Source: Pseudomonas sp. EpS/L25
Lineage (GTDB): Bacteria > Pseudomonadota > Gammaproteobacteria > Pseudomonadales > Pseudomonadaceae
Length of the DNA stretch: 64,000 nt
Direction: 5' to 3'
Assembly: GCF_001512295.1 (NCBI RefSeq)
Contig: NZ_LNUP01000011.1
Location: 1 to 64,000 of the forward strand
How positions within the stretch are numbered: position 1 is the stretch's first letter; each line of letters begins with the position of its first letter. The notes beneath the pieces are model-generated. The model had not been told where the DNA came from. It saw only the letters and a list, made by a program, of their open reading frames with translations, and ran no database searches. Positions 27,436 to 36,106 of this stretch are shown here, piece after piece. The translations under genes were made by a program, and so were the position numbers.

Positions 27436-28410
27436 ATGTCCCATCCGTTCGACAATCTGAGTCCCGATCTGGTCATCGACGCCATCGAAAGCCTGGGCTA
27501 TCTCAGCGATGCCCGCGTCCTGGCCCTCAACAGCTACGAAAACCGTGTCTATCAGATCGGCATCGAGGGCGAGACCCCGCTGATCGCCAAGTTCTATCGT
27601 CCGGACCGCTGGACCGACGCGGCCATCCTCGAAGAGCATGCCTTTTCCGCCGAGCTGGAAGAGCGCGAGGTGCCGGTGGTGGCGCCGCTGCAGCGCGAGG
27701 GCCGCACGCTGTTCGAGCACGCCGGTTTCCGCTTCGCCCTCTTCCCCCGCCGCGGCGGCCGGGCGCCCGAGCCAGGCGATCTCAACCAGTTGCATCGTCT
27801 CGGCCAGTTGCTCGGCCGGCTGCACGCGGTAGGCGCCAGCCGCCCCTTCCAGCACCGCGAGACGCTGGACGTCCAGAGCTATGGCCATGCCTCCCTGGAT
27901 ACCCTGCTGACCGGCAACTTCATCCCCAAGAGCCTGCTGCCCGCCTACGAGTCGGTGGCGCGTGACCTGCTGCTGCGCCTCGACGAACTCTTCGAGGGCG
28001 TCAGCTACGACGTCATCCGCCTGCACGGCGACTGCCATCCGGGCAACCTGCTCTGCCGCGACGACGCCTACCACATCGTCGACCTCGACGACTGCCGCCA
28101 CGGCCCGGCCATACAGGACCTGTGGATGCTGCTGGCGGGTGATCGCCAGGAGCGGCTGACGCAGCTCTCCGAACTCATGGACGGCTACGAGGAATTCCAT
28201 GACTTCCAACCGCGCGAGCTGGCGCTGATCGAGGGCCTGCGCAGCCTGCGGCTGATGCACTACAGCGCCTGGCTGGCGCGCCGCTGGGACGACCCGGCCT
28301 TTCCCAAGAGCTTTCCCTGGTTCGGCAGCGAGCGCTACTGGGGCGACCAGATCCTCACCTTGCGCGAACAGCGCGCGGCCCTGGACGAGGCGCCGTTGCG
28401 GTTGTTCTAG
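27436..28410 (+). CDS. srkA: Stress response serine/threonine kinase SrkA (YihE/RdoA)
   Basis: A 324-residue aminoglycoside-phosphotransferase-like kinase with NSYENRVYQIG near residue 36, IAKFYRPDRW (ATP-binding Lys), the Brenner-type catalytic loop RLHGDCHPGNLL and metal-binding HIVDLDDCRHGP. SrkA counters stress-induced death and affects Cpx/MazF outputs in enterobacteria. The ATG at 27436 follows a GAGGAG site, so I reject the GTG at 27418. It stands alone behind phoX. Confidence 0.92.
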   Translation: MSHPFDNLSPDLVIDAIESLGYLSDARVLALNSYENRVYQIGIEGETPLIAKFYRPDRWTDAAILEEHAFSAELEEREVPVVAPLQREGRTLFEHAGFRFALFPRRGGRAPEPGDLNQLHRLGQLLGRLHAVGASRPFQHRETLDVQSYGHASLDTLLTGNFIPKSLLPAYESVARDLLLRLDELFEGVSYDVIRLHGDCHPGNLLCRDDAYHIVDLDDCRHGPAIQDLWMLLAGDRQERLTQLSELMDGYEEFHDFQPRELALIEGLRSLRLMHYSAWLARRWDDPAFPKSFPWFGSERYWGDQILTLREQRAALDEAPLRLF

Positions 28411-28424
28411 TCGTAGCGCGTTTA

Positions 28425-28488
28425 TCGCGGCCATGGCGGTCCGCCGATGCGACCGCTCCTGATCCGTAGGAGCGGCCCATGGCCCCGA
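28425..28488. repeat. Degenerate REP pair (REPIN-like)
   Basis: GTAGGAGCGGCCCATGGCC (28466-28484) is a classic Pseudomonas REP core. A diverged inverted partner (TCGCGGCCATGGCGG … CGACCGCTCCT) lies just upstream at 28425-28460. It occupies the srkA–rarD gap. Confidence 0.7.
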
Positions 28489-28595
28489 TTGAGCCTGGCA
28501 ACGATCAGACTGCAAGCGCACCACCTCACCCGACATCCCGTCGCCCCTTGCGCTATCCTGCCTGCACAAGAACGTTGCCTGCCTAAGGACCTTCC

Positions 28596-29483
28596 ATGTC
28601 TGCCTTGCGCCAGGGTTATGCCCTGGGCCTCACCGCCTACGGGCTATGGGGCTTGTTCCCGCTGTTCTTCAAGCTGCTGGCGGCGCTGCCGTCCCTCGAG
28701 ATCCTGTTCCAGCGCATCCTCTGGTCCGCCCTGTTCAGCGCTCTGCTGCTGATGGTCTGGCGGCACCGCGGCTGGTGGGCCGAACTACGCGCCCATCCGC
28801 GACGGCTGGCCTGGCTGGCGCTGTCCGGCGCCCTGGTGGCCTGCAACTGGCTGGTCTACATCTGGGCCGTGAACAACGCCCATGTGGTCGAGGCCAGCCT
28901 GGGTTACTACATCAACCCGCTGGTCAATATCCTCCTCGCCCTGGTGATCCTGCGCGAGCGGCTGCGCCCTCTGCAATGGCTCGCCGTCGGCCTGGCGGTA
29001 CTGGGCGTGGCGCAACAGCTGTGGACGCTGGGCCAGTTGCCCTGGGTCTCCCTGGCGCTGGCGCTGACCTTCGCCTTCTATGGCCTGGTCCGGCGGCAGA
29101 CACCGGTAGCCGCCCTGCCGGGCATGGTGGTGGAGAGCTGGATGCTGGTGCCGGTCGCCCTGATCGCCTTGCCGCTACTGACCCAGGGAGTGAGTCTGCA
29201 GGCGTCGACCTGGCAGTCGTCGCTGGGCCTGCTGGTGGTGCTCTGCGGACCTATCACCCTGATTCCGCTGCTGTGCTTCAACGCCGCGGCGCGCAAGCTG
29301 CCCTATTCGACCCTGGGCTTCCTGCAGTACATCGCCCCGACCCTGGTGCTGGTCCAGGCCGTCTGGCTCTATGGCGAACCCTTCCCGCGCGAGCGTCTGT
29401 TCGCCTTCCTCTGCATCTGGACCGGGCTGGCGGTGTTCAGCTTCGATCTGTGGCGCGCCAGCCGCAAGCTCAGAGCCCTGTGA
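28596..29483 (+). CDS. rarD: RarD, EamA-family permease
   Basis: A 295-residue drug/metabolite-transporter protein with ten predicted membrane segments. RarD marks: GLTAYGLWGLFPLFFKLL at the start, ILFQRILWS, CNWLVYIWAVNNAHVVEASLGYYINPLVN and TLGFLQYIAPTLVLVQAV. RarD is often called a chloramphenicol-sensitivity protein; its natural substrate is unknown. It converges with secB, and a hairpin lies between them. Confidence 0.93.
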   Translation: MSALRQGYALGLTAYGLWGLFPLFFKLLAALPSLEILFQRILWSALFSALLLMVWRHRGWWAELRAHPRRLAWLALSGALVACNWLVYIWAVNNAHVVEASLGYYINPLVNILLALVILRERLRPLQWLAVGLAVLGVAQQLWTLGQLPWVSLALALTFAFYGLVRRQTPVAALPGMVVESWMLVPVALIALPLLTQGVSLQASTWQSSLGLLVVLCGPITLIPLLCFNAAARKLPYSTLGFLQYIAPTLVLVQAVWLYGEPFPRERLFAFLCIWTGLAVFSFDLWRASRKLRAL

Positions 29484-29496
29484 AGGCCAGATAGCA

Positions 29497-29520
29497 GAAC
29501 GCCCCTGGCAAGGGGCGTTC
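29497..29520. terminator. Hairpin terminator between convergent rarD and secB
   Basis: GAACGCCCC and GGGGCGTTC form a perfect nine-base stem with a six-base loop in the middle of the gap. It can serve either direction, although T runs are short. Confidence 0.7.
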
Positions 29521-29538
29521 GATACCGCAGTGAGCCGC

Positions 29539-30003
29539 TCAGGCTTCGCCGGCGGTCTGCATGCGCGCCAGTTCCTGGGCGTACAGGGCGTCGAAGTTCA
29601 CCGGCTGCAGCATCAGCGCCGGGAAGGAGCCGCGCACCACCATGTTGTCCAGCGCCTCGCGGGCGTAGGGGAACAGGATGTTGGGGCAGAAGGCACCCAG
29701 GGCGTGGGCCATGGAAGCGGCGTCCAGGCCCTTGATCAGGAAGATGCCACCCTGCTGCACTTCGGCGATGAAGGCGGTCTCTTCCTTGTTCTTGACGGTC
29801 ACGGTCAGGGTCAACACCACTTCGTGGAAGTCGTCGCCCAGGGTCTTCTGGCGGGTGGCCAGGTCCAGGTTGACGTTGGGCTGCCAGTCCTGGCGGAAGA
29901 TTTCCGGGCTCTTGGGCGCCTCGAAGGACAGGTCGCGGATGTAGATGCGCTGGAGGGAGAACTGAGCGCCGTCTTCCTGGGCGCCGTTGGCTTGGTCGGT
30001 CAT
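29539..30003 (-). CDS. secB: Protein-export chaperone SecB
   Basis: A 154-residue chaperone with [45 protein letters not shown] and [37 protein letters not shown], all highly conserved in SecB. It holds preproteins unfolded and passes them to SecA as a tetramer. The start at 30003 is preferred over the frame from 30096, which overlaps the glutaredoxin gene. It is the last gene of the rhodanese–grx–secB unit, as in P. aeruginosa. Confidence 0.95.
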   Translation of the reverse strand: MTDQANGAQEDGAQFSLQRIYIRDLSFEAPKSPEIFRQDWQPNVNLDLATRQKTLGDDFHEVVLTLTVTVKNKEETAFIAEVQQGGIFLIKGLDAASMAHALGAFCPNILFPYAREALDNMVVRGSFPALMLQPVNFDALYAQELARMQTAGEA

Positions 30004-30035
30004 GGTAGGGCCTTGAGTGATGACGTGAGTGTTGG

Positions 30036-30290
30036 TCAGGCGAACAGCAGCGGATCGAGGCGTCCGCTTCGGTCTAGGGCATAGAGATCGTCGCAACCGC
30101 CGACGTGGGTGGTGCCGATCCAGATCTGCGGCACGCTGGTGCGGCCGGCCTTGCGGGCCATTTCGCTACGCAGGGCAGGTTGGCCATCGATGGAGATTTC
30201 CCGGTACGCCACGTTCTTGCGATCGAGCAGGTGCTTGGCACGATGGCAATAGGGGCACCAGGCACTGGTATAGATGACGACGTCGGTCAT
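30036..30290 (-). CDS. grxC: Glutaredoxin 3
   Basis: An 84-residue glutaredoxin. Active site [11 protein letters not shown] (CPYC), cis-Pro loop TSVPQIWIG and [13 protein letters not shown] for glutathione binding. It reduces disulfides with glutathione in the cytoplasm. The gene lies between the rhodanese-like gene and secB, 40 and 32 bases away, so co-transcription is likely. The upstream-extended frame (start 30326) overlaps the intergenic region and is not used. Confidence 0.94.
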   Translation of the reverse strand: MTDVVIYTSAWCPYCHRAKHLLDRKNVAYREISIDGQPALRSEMARKAGRTSVPQIWIGTTHVGGCDDLYALDRSGRLDPLLFA

Positions 30291-30330
30291 ACGTGGTCTC
30301 CAGTGGCCGAGGCTCCGGCCACGCAAGGGG

Positions 30331-30750
30331 TCACTTCACCAGGGGCAGATTCTCTGCGCGCCAGGTGGCGATGCCGCCATTCAGCCGAGCGGCGGTGAAG
30401 CCGGCCTTCTGCAGGTCGCCGCACACGGCACCGGCCTGCTGGCCGGCGCTGTCCACCACGATCAGGGTCTTGGCCTTGTGCTTCTCCAGTAGAGACAGGC
30501 TGGTGGCGACTTTCTCCTGAGCGATGTTCAGCGCGCCGACGATATGCCCGGCGGCGAAGTCCTTGCTCGGACGGATGTCGAGCACCACGCCCTCTTCGCG
30601 GTTGAGTAGGTTGGTGAGCTCGCTGGTGGACAGGCTGCGACCGCCCCGGCGGGTCTCGTTGAACAGCATCAGGGCGACGATGGCGAGGAAGGCGGCGATG
30701 AGCAGCGGATGATGGGTGGCGAATTCGACCACCCGACCGAGAAATTCCAT
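30331..30750 (-). CDS. Membrane-anchored rhodanese-like protein
   Basis: A 139-residue protein with one N-terminal membrane segment (HHPLLIAAFLAIVALMLF) and a cytoplasmic rhodanese domain (VVLDIRPSKDFAAGHIVGALNI … LNGGIATWRAENLPLVK). The place of the catalytic Cys, at the start of the active-site loop after LIVVD, holds SAGQQAG, so the sulphurtransferase cysteine appears to be absent. A Cys four residues further on (AVCGD) is outside the canonical spot. The ATG at 30750 is used; a TTG at 30768 would add six residues. Same position as PA5130. Confidence 0.82.
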   Translation of the reverse strand: MEFLGRVVEFATHHPLLIAAFLAIVALMLFNETRRGGRSLSTSELTNLLNREEGVVLDIRPSKDFAAGHIVGALNIAQEKVATSLSLLEKHKAKTLIVVDSAGQQAGAVCGDLQKAGFTAARLNGGIATWRAENLPLVK

Positions 30751-30928
30751 GATGAAGGAGCTATCCAAGAAGGGCTAAAATGCCGGCCAGTATACACAGC
30801 CCCCCGGTGGCGCCATACCCTCGAAGCCGTGGGTTATCGCCGGGTAACCAGCACACCGCGAACTGCCTTCTTGGCCAGTCGCAGCGCTCTGGCTAGGCTG
30901 GGATTCCGTTCATCATCAGGATCCCGCC

Positions 30929-31540
30929 ATGACCTCCATCGCTCTGCTCGGCGCCACCGGTAACGTCGGCAGCCGTCTGCTCGCCGAAGCCCTTTCCCGC
31001 GGTCATCAGGTCACCGCCTTGGTCCGCGACCCCGCCCGCCTGGCCCCCCGGCATGGCCTGAGCGTCGCGGCCGGCGATGTCGCCAACCCGGAAACCGCCC
31101 GCGCCCTGGCCGGTTGCGAGGTGCTGATCAGCAGCCTGAGATTCGCCGACGTCCCCCCGGCCACCCTGGTCGCCTTCGCCCGCGCCTCAGGCATTCCGCG
31201 CCTGCTGGTGGTCGGCGGCGCCGCCAGCCTGAACCTGCCGGACGGCTCACGGCTGTTCGACGCTCCCGCCTTCCCCGCCGAGTACCGGACCGAGGCCGGC
31301 GCCGGCATCGCCACCCTGGAGGCGCTCCGCGACGTCCAGGACCTCGACTGGGTCTTCGTCAGCCCGCAGATGGTCTTCGCCGCCGGCGAGCGTACCGGCC
31401 AGTTCCGCCTGGGCCGCGACGCCCTGCTGTTCGATGCCGCCGGCAACAGCCATATCTCCTACGAGGACTACGCCGTGGCCCTGCTGGACGAGGTCGAACG
31501 CCCCGCTCACCACCGCACCCGCTTCACCGTCGGTTACTGA
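30929..31540 (+). CDS. NAD(P)-binding oxidoreductase, NmrA/SDR-a-like
   Basis: A 203-residue Rossmann-fold protein. The dinucleotide motif ALLGATGNVGSRLLAEAL sits at the N-terminus, followed by ALVRDPARL and a late LDWVFVSPQMVFAAGERTGQFRLG. Such proteins are often quinone or flavin reductases or redox-sensing regulators; the substrate is unknown. It occupies the site where gpmI (phosphoglycerate mutase) stands in P. aeruginosa, between the rhodanese and envC genes. A terminator follows. Confidence 0.8.
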   Translation: MTSIALLGATGNVGSRLLAEALSRGHQVTALVRDPARLAPRHGLSVAAGDVANPETARALAGCEVLISSLRFADVPPATLVAFARASGIPRLLVVGGAASLNLPDGSRLFDAPAFPAEYRTEAGAGIATLEALRDVQDLDWVFVSPQMVFAAGERTGQFRLGRDALLFDAAGNSHISYEDYAVALLDEVERPAHHRTRFTVGY

Positions 31541-31595
31541 AACGGAAATGCCCCCTCGTTCGCAGCCCGGCCGCCTGGTCGGGCCGTGAACGCTG

Positions 31596-31620
31596 AACGG
31601 CGCTCCTTGCCGTTTTTTTT
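31596..31620 (+). terminator. Terminator after the NAD(P)-binding protein gene
   Basis: AACGGC and GCCGTT pair around a seven-base loop and run into eight T residues. Confidence 0.8.
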
Positions 31621-31673
31621 GCCGGATGTGACGGGCATACTAGGGGCTTCGCCCTCGCAATGTACGACCTCGC

Positions 31674-32957
31674 ATGCGCCGTGTTCTCGCCTTTCTCCTG
31701 TTAGCCAGTCTCCTCGCCCCTGCCCTGGCCGACGATCGCGCCGAAACCCAGCGGCAGATCGAGCAGACTCGCCGGGAAATCCAGGAGATGCAGAAGGTGC
31801 TCAAGCAGGTACAGGCCGAGAAGTCCGGCGTGCAGAAGCAGTTGCAGGGTACCGAGACTCAGCTGGGCGAGCTGGAAAAGCAGGTGGACGCGCTGCAGAA
31901 GCAGCTGGAGAACGGCGAAAAAAAGCTGCAGGAGCTGGACGGGCGCAAGAAGAAGCTCGACCAGTCCCGCGCTGAACAACAGCAGCTGATCGCCGTGCAG
32001 ATCCGCGCCGCCTACCAGAGCGGTCGCCAGGAATACCTGAAGCTGTTGCTCAACCAGGAGCATCCCGAGAAGGTCAGTCGCACCCTCACCTACTACAACT
32101 ACCTGAACCGCACCCGGCTGGATCAGCTCGCCACCTTCAACGATACCCTGCGCGAATTGCGCGAGGTGGAACAGGGCATCCAGCAGGAGCAGGGCGAACT
32201 GGTCGCCCGCCGCGAGGACCTGGAGAAGCGCCAGGCGGAGCTGGCCGAGGTGCGCAAGGAGCGCCAGGCGGCGTTGGCCAAGATCAACGACGACTACCGC
32301 GACAAGAGCCGTGAGATCCAGGCCCGAGAGCAGGATCAGGCGGCGCTGAACAAGGTGCTCAAGACCATCGAGGAAACCCTCGCTCGCCAGGCCCGCGAGG
32401 CGGAGGAAGCCCGCCAGCGCCAACTGGCCGAAGCCCGGGCGCTGGCCGCTCGGGATGCCGCGCGGCGCCAGGCGGAAAGCGACACGAAAGCCCCGCGCAG
32501 CTCGAACGCCCCGGAGATAGCGGTGTCTAGTGCAGCACCTGCCTTTGGCGGTGCCTTCGCCAATGCCCGTGGCAAGCTGCCCTGGCCGGTCGACGGCCGC
32601 CTGGTGGCGCGCTTCGGCAGCGCCCGCGGCGACGATCCCCGGGCGAAATGGGACGGCGTGCTGATCGCCGCCGGCGCGGGGACCCGGGTCAAGGCGGTGC
32701 ACGATGGCCGGGTGGTCTTCGCCGACTGGCTAAGGGGCGCCGGCCAGCTGGTTATCATCGATCATGGGAATGGCTATCTCAGCCTGTACGGACATAATCA
32801 GAGCCTGCTGAAGTCTGCGGGTGACGTGGTCAAGGCTGGAGACGCCATCGCGACCGTCGGTGCCAGCGGCGGTCAGGAAGCCTCCGCCTTGTATTTCGCC
32901 ATTCGCCAACAGGGTCGCCCGACGGACCCGGTCATCTGGTGTCGTGCTCAGGGATAG
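31674..32957 (+). CDS. envC: EnvC-like murein hydrolase activator (peptidase M23 domain)
   Basis: A 427-residue exported protein. The signal peptide (RRVLAFLLLASLLAPALADD) is followed by long coiled coils at about residues 25-250 (DRAETQRQIEQTRREIQEM…). A C-terminal LytM/M23 domain (WPVDGRLVARFGS … IIDHGNGYLSLYGHNQSLLKSAGDVVKAGD) closes it. In EnvC the LytM domain lacks zinc ligands and activates amidases AmiA/B at the septum; here some ligand positions also look degenerate (WDGVLI for the usual HxG). It heads a three-gene run with ctpA and a deacetylase-like gene, as PA5133-PA5135. Confidence 0.9.
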   Translation: MRRVLAFLLLASLLAPALADDRAETQRQIEQTRREIQEMQKVLKQVQAEKSGVQKQLQGTETQLGELEKQVDALQKQLENGEKKLQELDGRKKKLDQSRAEQQQLIAVQIRAAYQSGRQEYLKLLLNQEHPEKVSRTLTYYNYLNRTRLDQLATFNDTLRELREVEQGIQQEQGELVARREDLEKRQAELAEVRKERQAALAKINDDYRDKSREIQAREQDQAALNKVLKTIEETLARQAREAEEARQRQLAEARALAARDAARRQAESDTKAPRSSNAPEIAVSSAAPAFGGAFANARGKLPWPVDGRLVARFGSARGDDPRAKWDGVLIAAGAGTRVKAVHDGRVVFADWLRGAGQLVIIDHGNGYLSLYGHNQSLLKSAGDVVKAGDAIATVGASGGQEASALYFAIRQQGRPTDPVIWCRAQG

Positions 32958-32986
32958 CGCGACACACCCCGGTTTAGGAGCTGCAC

Positions 32987-34330
32987 ATGCCGCATCGCTT
33001 TCGTCCCACCGTCCTGGTTCTCGCCCTGTTGTTCGGTGGCGTCGGAGTCGTCCAGGCGCAATCGCCGCAGAGTACGCCGGCGGCCGTGACCCCGGTCGCC
33101 CCGGGCACCGCCAGCGATGCCCCGGCCAGCGCTCCGCTGCCCCTGGACGAGCTGCGTACCTTCGCCGAGGTGTTCGATCGCATCAAGGCCGCCTACGTGG
33201 AGCCGGTCTCGGACAAGGTCCTGCTGGAGAATGCCATCAAGGGCATGCTCAGCAACCTGGATCCGCACTCGGCCTACCTCGAACCCAAGGACTTCGCCGA
33301 ACTGCAGGAAACCACCAGTGGTGAATTCGGTGGCCTGGGCCTGGAAGTCGGTCAGGAAAACGGCTTCATCAAGGTGGTCTCGCCCATCGACGACACCCCG
33401 GCGGCCAAGGCGCGCCTGCAGCCCGGCGACCTGATCGTCAAGATCGATGGCCAGCCGACCAAGGGCCAGGCCATCAACGAGGCCGTCGACAAGATGCGCG
33501 GCAAGCCGGGCAGCCCCATCGTGCTGACCATCGTCCGCGGCGGCGGCCAACCGTTCGACGTCAAGCTGGCGCGGGCGGTGATCAAGGTCAACAGCGTCAA
33601 GAGCCAACTGCTCGAGTCCGGCTACGGCCTGCTGCGCATCTCGCAGTTCCAGGTCAACACCGGCGAGGAGACGGTCAAGGCGCTGAACAAGCTACGCCAG
33701 GAGAACAAGGGCAAGCTCAAGGGCCTGGTTCTCGACCTGAGAAACAACCCGGGCGGCGTGCTGCAAGCGGCGGTCGAGGTGGCCGACGCCTTCATGACCC
33801 ACGGCCTGATCGTCTACACCAAGGGCCGCCTGCCCAATTCCGAGCTGCGCTTCTCGGCGGATGCCGCCGACCCCAGCGAGAAGGTCCCGCTGGTGGTGCT
33901 GATCAACGGCGGCAGCGCCTCGGCAGCGGAGATCGTCGCCGGCGCCCTGCAGGACTCCAAGCGCGGCATCCTCATGGGCACCGACAGCTTCGGCAAGGGC
34001 TCGGTACAGACGGTGCTGCCGCTCAACAACGACCGCGCCCTCAAGCTCACCACGGCGCTCTACTACACGCCGAGCGGACGCTCCATCCAGGCCCAGGGCA
34101 TCACCCCGGACATCGCCGTGGCGCCGGCCAAGGTCACGCCGCAGAGCGGTGGCGACGAGTACTTCCGCGAAGCGGACCTCGCCGGCCACCTGGGCAACGG
34201 CAACGGTGGCGCCGACCGGCCTACCGGCAGCAAGGCACCCAACCAGAGCCCGCGGCCGCAGGATGACGACTTCCAGCTGTCCCAGGCGCTGTCGCTGCTC
34301 AAGGGACTGAACGTCACCCATACGCCGTGA
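32987..34330 (+). CDS. ctpA: S41 C-terminal processing peptidase CtpA
   Basis: A 447-residue periplasmic protease with a signal peptide (LVLALLFGGVGVVQAQ) and an N-terminal helical region. Next come a PDZ domain (GLGLEVGQENGFIKVVSPIDDTPA, about residues 120-200) and the S41 catalytic core. The Ser lies in NGGSASAAEIVAGALQD and the Lys in SFGKGSVQTVLPL. In P. aeruginosa CtpA with lipoprotein LbcA degrades peptidoglycan endopeptidases. The stop overlaps the next gene by four bases (GTGA). Confidence 0.93.
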   Translation: MPHRFRPTVLVLALLFGGVGVVQAQSPQSTPAAVTPVAPGTASDAPASAPLPLDELRTFAEVFDRIKAAYVEPVSDKVLLENAIKGMLSNLDPHSAYLEPKDFAELQETTSGEFGGLGLEVGQENGFIKVVSPIDDTPAAKARLQPGDLIVKIDGQPTKGQAINEAVDKMRGKPGSPIVLTIVRGGGQPFDVKLARAVIKVNSVKSQLLESGYGLLRISQFQVNTGEETVKALNKLRQENKGKLKGLVLDLRNNPGGVLQAAVEVADAFMTHGLIVYTKGRLPNSELRFSADAADPSEKVPLVVLINGGSASAAEIVAGALQDSKRGILMGTDSFGKGSVQTVLPLNNDRALKLTTALYYTPSGRSIQAQGITPDIAVAPAKVTPQSGGDEYFREADLAGHLGNGNGGADRPTGSKAPNQSPRPQDDDFQLSQALSLLKGLNVTHTP

Positions 34331-35085
34331 GGCTGCGCTCCTGGCTGCTGGCCGTGGTCCTCGCGGCCAGCAGCTTCGCCTCTGCCGACCCCGCCCGCCT
34401 GACCATCGTCATCGATGATCTCGGCCAGAATCTGGCGCGGGATCGTCAGGTGCTGGCACTCCCGGCGCCCGTGGTGCTGGCGATCATTCCCGAGACCCAG
34501 CACGCCGCGGAGCTGGCCGCCGAGGCCCACCGCGCCGGCCGCACGGTGCTGCTGCACCTGCCCATGGACCCGGCAGGCGGACCCTATGCCTGGCATCCGG
34601 AAATGGCGTCGGCCGAGCGCCTGCAACGCCTGGATCGGGCCCTGGAACGGGTACCCGAGGCGGATGGCGTGAACAATCACGAAGGCAGCCGCATGACCGC
34701 CGACCGACCGGCCATGGCCGAGCTGATGCAGGTCCTGCAGGAGCGTCATCTGCTGTTTCTCGACAGCCGCACCAGCGCCGCTACGGTCGCCGCGGCGGAA
34801 GCCCAGAAGATCGGCCTGGCCAGCGCCTCGCGCGATGTCTTCCTGGATAACGAAGCGACGCCGGCGGCGGTCGCCGCGCAGCTGGCCGAAGGGGTGCGCC
34901 TGGCACGGCGCCAGGGCAGCGCCGTGCTGATCGGCCATCCGCATCCGGCGACCCTGGCCGTGCTGGCCCAGCAGTTGCCCGGCCTCAAGGCCCAGGGCGT
35001 GGAGATCATCGATCTGCCGCAGATGATCGCCCTGCGCGCCAATCGCGCCATGGCCAGCCATGGTCGCGACGGGCGCTATCGCTAG
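34327..35085 (+). CDS. Divergent polysaccharide deacetylase family protein
   Basis: A 252-residue exported protein. Signal peptide LLAVVLAASSFASADP, then LTIVIDDLGQN (metal-binding Asp pair), HLPMDP, GVNNHEGSRMTADR and LLFLDSRTSA. This is the YibQ/DUF610 type of divergent deacetylase, linked to envC in many proteobacteria. It starts with GTG inside the ctpA stop (GTGA), so it is translationally coupled. Its role, probably in cell-envelope maintenance, is not established. Confidence 0.88.
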   Translation: MRLRSWLLAVVLAASSFASADPARLTIVIDDLGQNLARDRQVLALPAPVVLAIIPETQHAAELAAEAHRAGRTVLLHLPMDPAGGPYAWHPEMASAERLQRLDRALERVPEADGVNNHEGSRMTADRPAMAELMQVLQERHLLFLDSRTSAATVAAAEAQKIGLASASRDVFLDNEATPAAVAAQLAEGVRLARRQGSAVLIGHPHPATLAVLAQQLPGLKAQGVEIIDLPQMIALRANRAMASHGRDGRYR

Positions 35086-35088
35086 CGA

Positions 35089-35850
35089 TCAGAGGTAGTT
35101 CTTGGTGATGCGATCGACCACCCCTTCCCGGCGCATGGCATCCAGCGCCTGCTGCAGGCGATTCACCACCTCGTCGGGAGTGTCCTTGTTCAGCGCCAGG
35201 TACAGCGTCGCCTCGCGCATGCGCAGTACGATCTTGAGATTGCTGACGCCGGCCTGCTTGGCCAGATAGCGGCCGACCGGATCGGTGGTGGCCCAGAGGT
35301 CCAGTTGCCCCGACTGCAGCTTGGCCACGTTTTCCTGGTCGCGCAGGGCATTGATGGGCATGAGGCCCTGCCCTTCGAGGAAGAGGCTGACGGCGTCGTT
35401 CTTGTAGGCGCCCACCCGGTACTTGCCCAGGGCCTTGACGTCGCTGACAGTGATGTTGCTGTTCTGCGGCGCCATCACCACCCAGGAGCTGGTCGCCAGG
35501 GGACCCACCCACTTGAACAGGCCCTCGCGTTCGGGCGTGCGGGTGGTGGAGAAGATGCCGTAATTGGCGTTCTCCAGCGTCAGGTTGTAGATACGATCCC
35601 AGGGAAAGCGCAGCGACAGGTTGTAATCGATCTTGGCGCGCTTGAACATCTCGCGCACCAGGTCGGTGCTGATGCCATCGATGGCCTCGTCACGCGCGAA
35701 GTTCTTCTCGTCCACCGCCATGTTGAACGGCGGGAAGTTCTCGGTGAAGAGTACCACCCGATAGCCTTCCGGCAGCTCGGCGTGGACCTGGGTCGTGCCC
35801 AGGACGCCACCGAGCAGTACAGCGGCCAGACGCAACCACCACGTTCGCAT
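35089..35850 (-). CDS. Periplasmic solute-binding protein, SBP_bac_3 type, paralogue 1
   Basis: A 253-residue exported protein. Signal peptide ending VHA, then LPEGYRVVLFTENFPPFNMAVDEKN, GISTDLVREMFKRAKIDY and LRDQENVAKLQSGQLDLWAT. It has the family-3 binding-protein fold (amino-acid-like ligands). No permease or ATPase genes adjoin any of the three paralogues, so coupling to an ABC importer is uncertain. It converges with the deacetylase gene, three bases away. Nucleotide identity with paralogue 2 is very high over 35581-35745. Confidence 0.88.
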   Translation of the reverse strand: MRTWWLRLAAVLLGGVLGTTQVHAELPEGYRVVLFTENFPPFNMAVDEKNFARDEAIDGISTDLVREMFKRAKIDYNLSLRFPWDRIYNLTLENANYGIFSTTRTPEREGLFKWVGPLATSSWVVMAPQNSNITVSDVKALGKYRVGAYKNDAVSLFLEGQGLMPINALRDQENVAKLQSGQLDLWATTDPVGRYLAKQAGVSNLKIVLRMREATLYLALNKDTPDEVVNRLQQALDAMRREGVVDRITKNYL

Positions 35851-36106
35851 CGCTACTCCCTAATCGCCTCGAAGGTCGATTCTTCGCCGCGAGCCAGCCG
35901 GCCCCAGGACCACTACCCCGTCCCGATGCGGCCGCCACGGTCGTTGCCTATCCCGCTCGATCCGACGACCGAGCCCTCTGCGAGCCCCTGTTCGGCCCTG
36001 CGTAGGCCAGGAAGCAAGCCAAGTGCCATCATTAGCCTGGCCCTGGCCCCAGCCCGGCGCAGGACGACTTGCTGCCGCCCTGGCGCGACCGATGGTCGCC
36101 GGTGGC

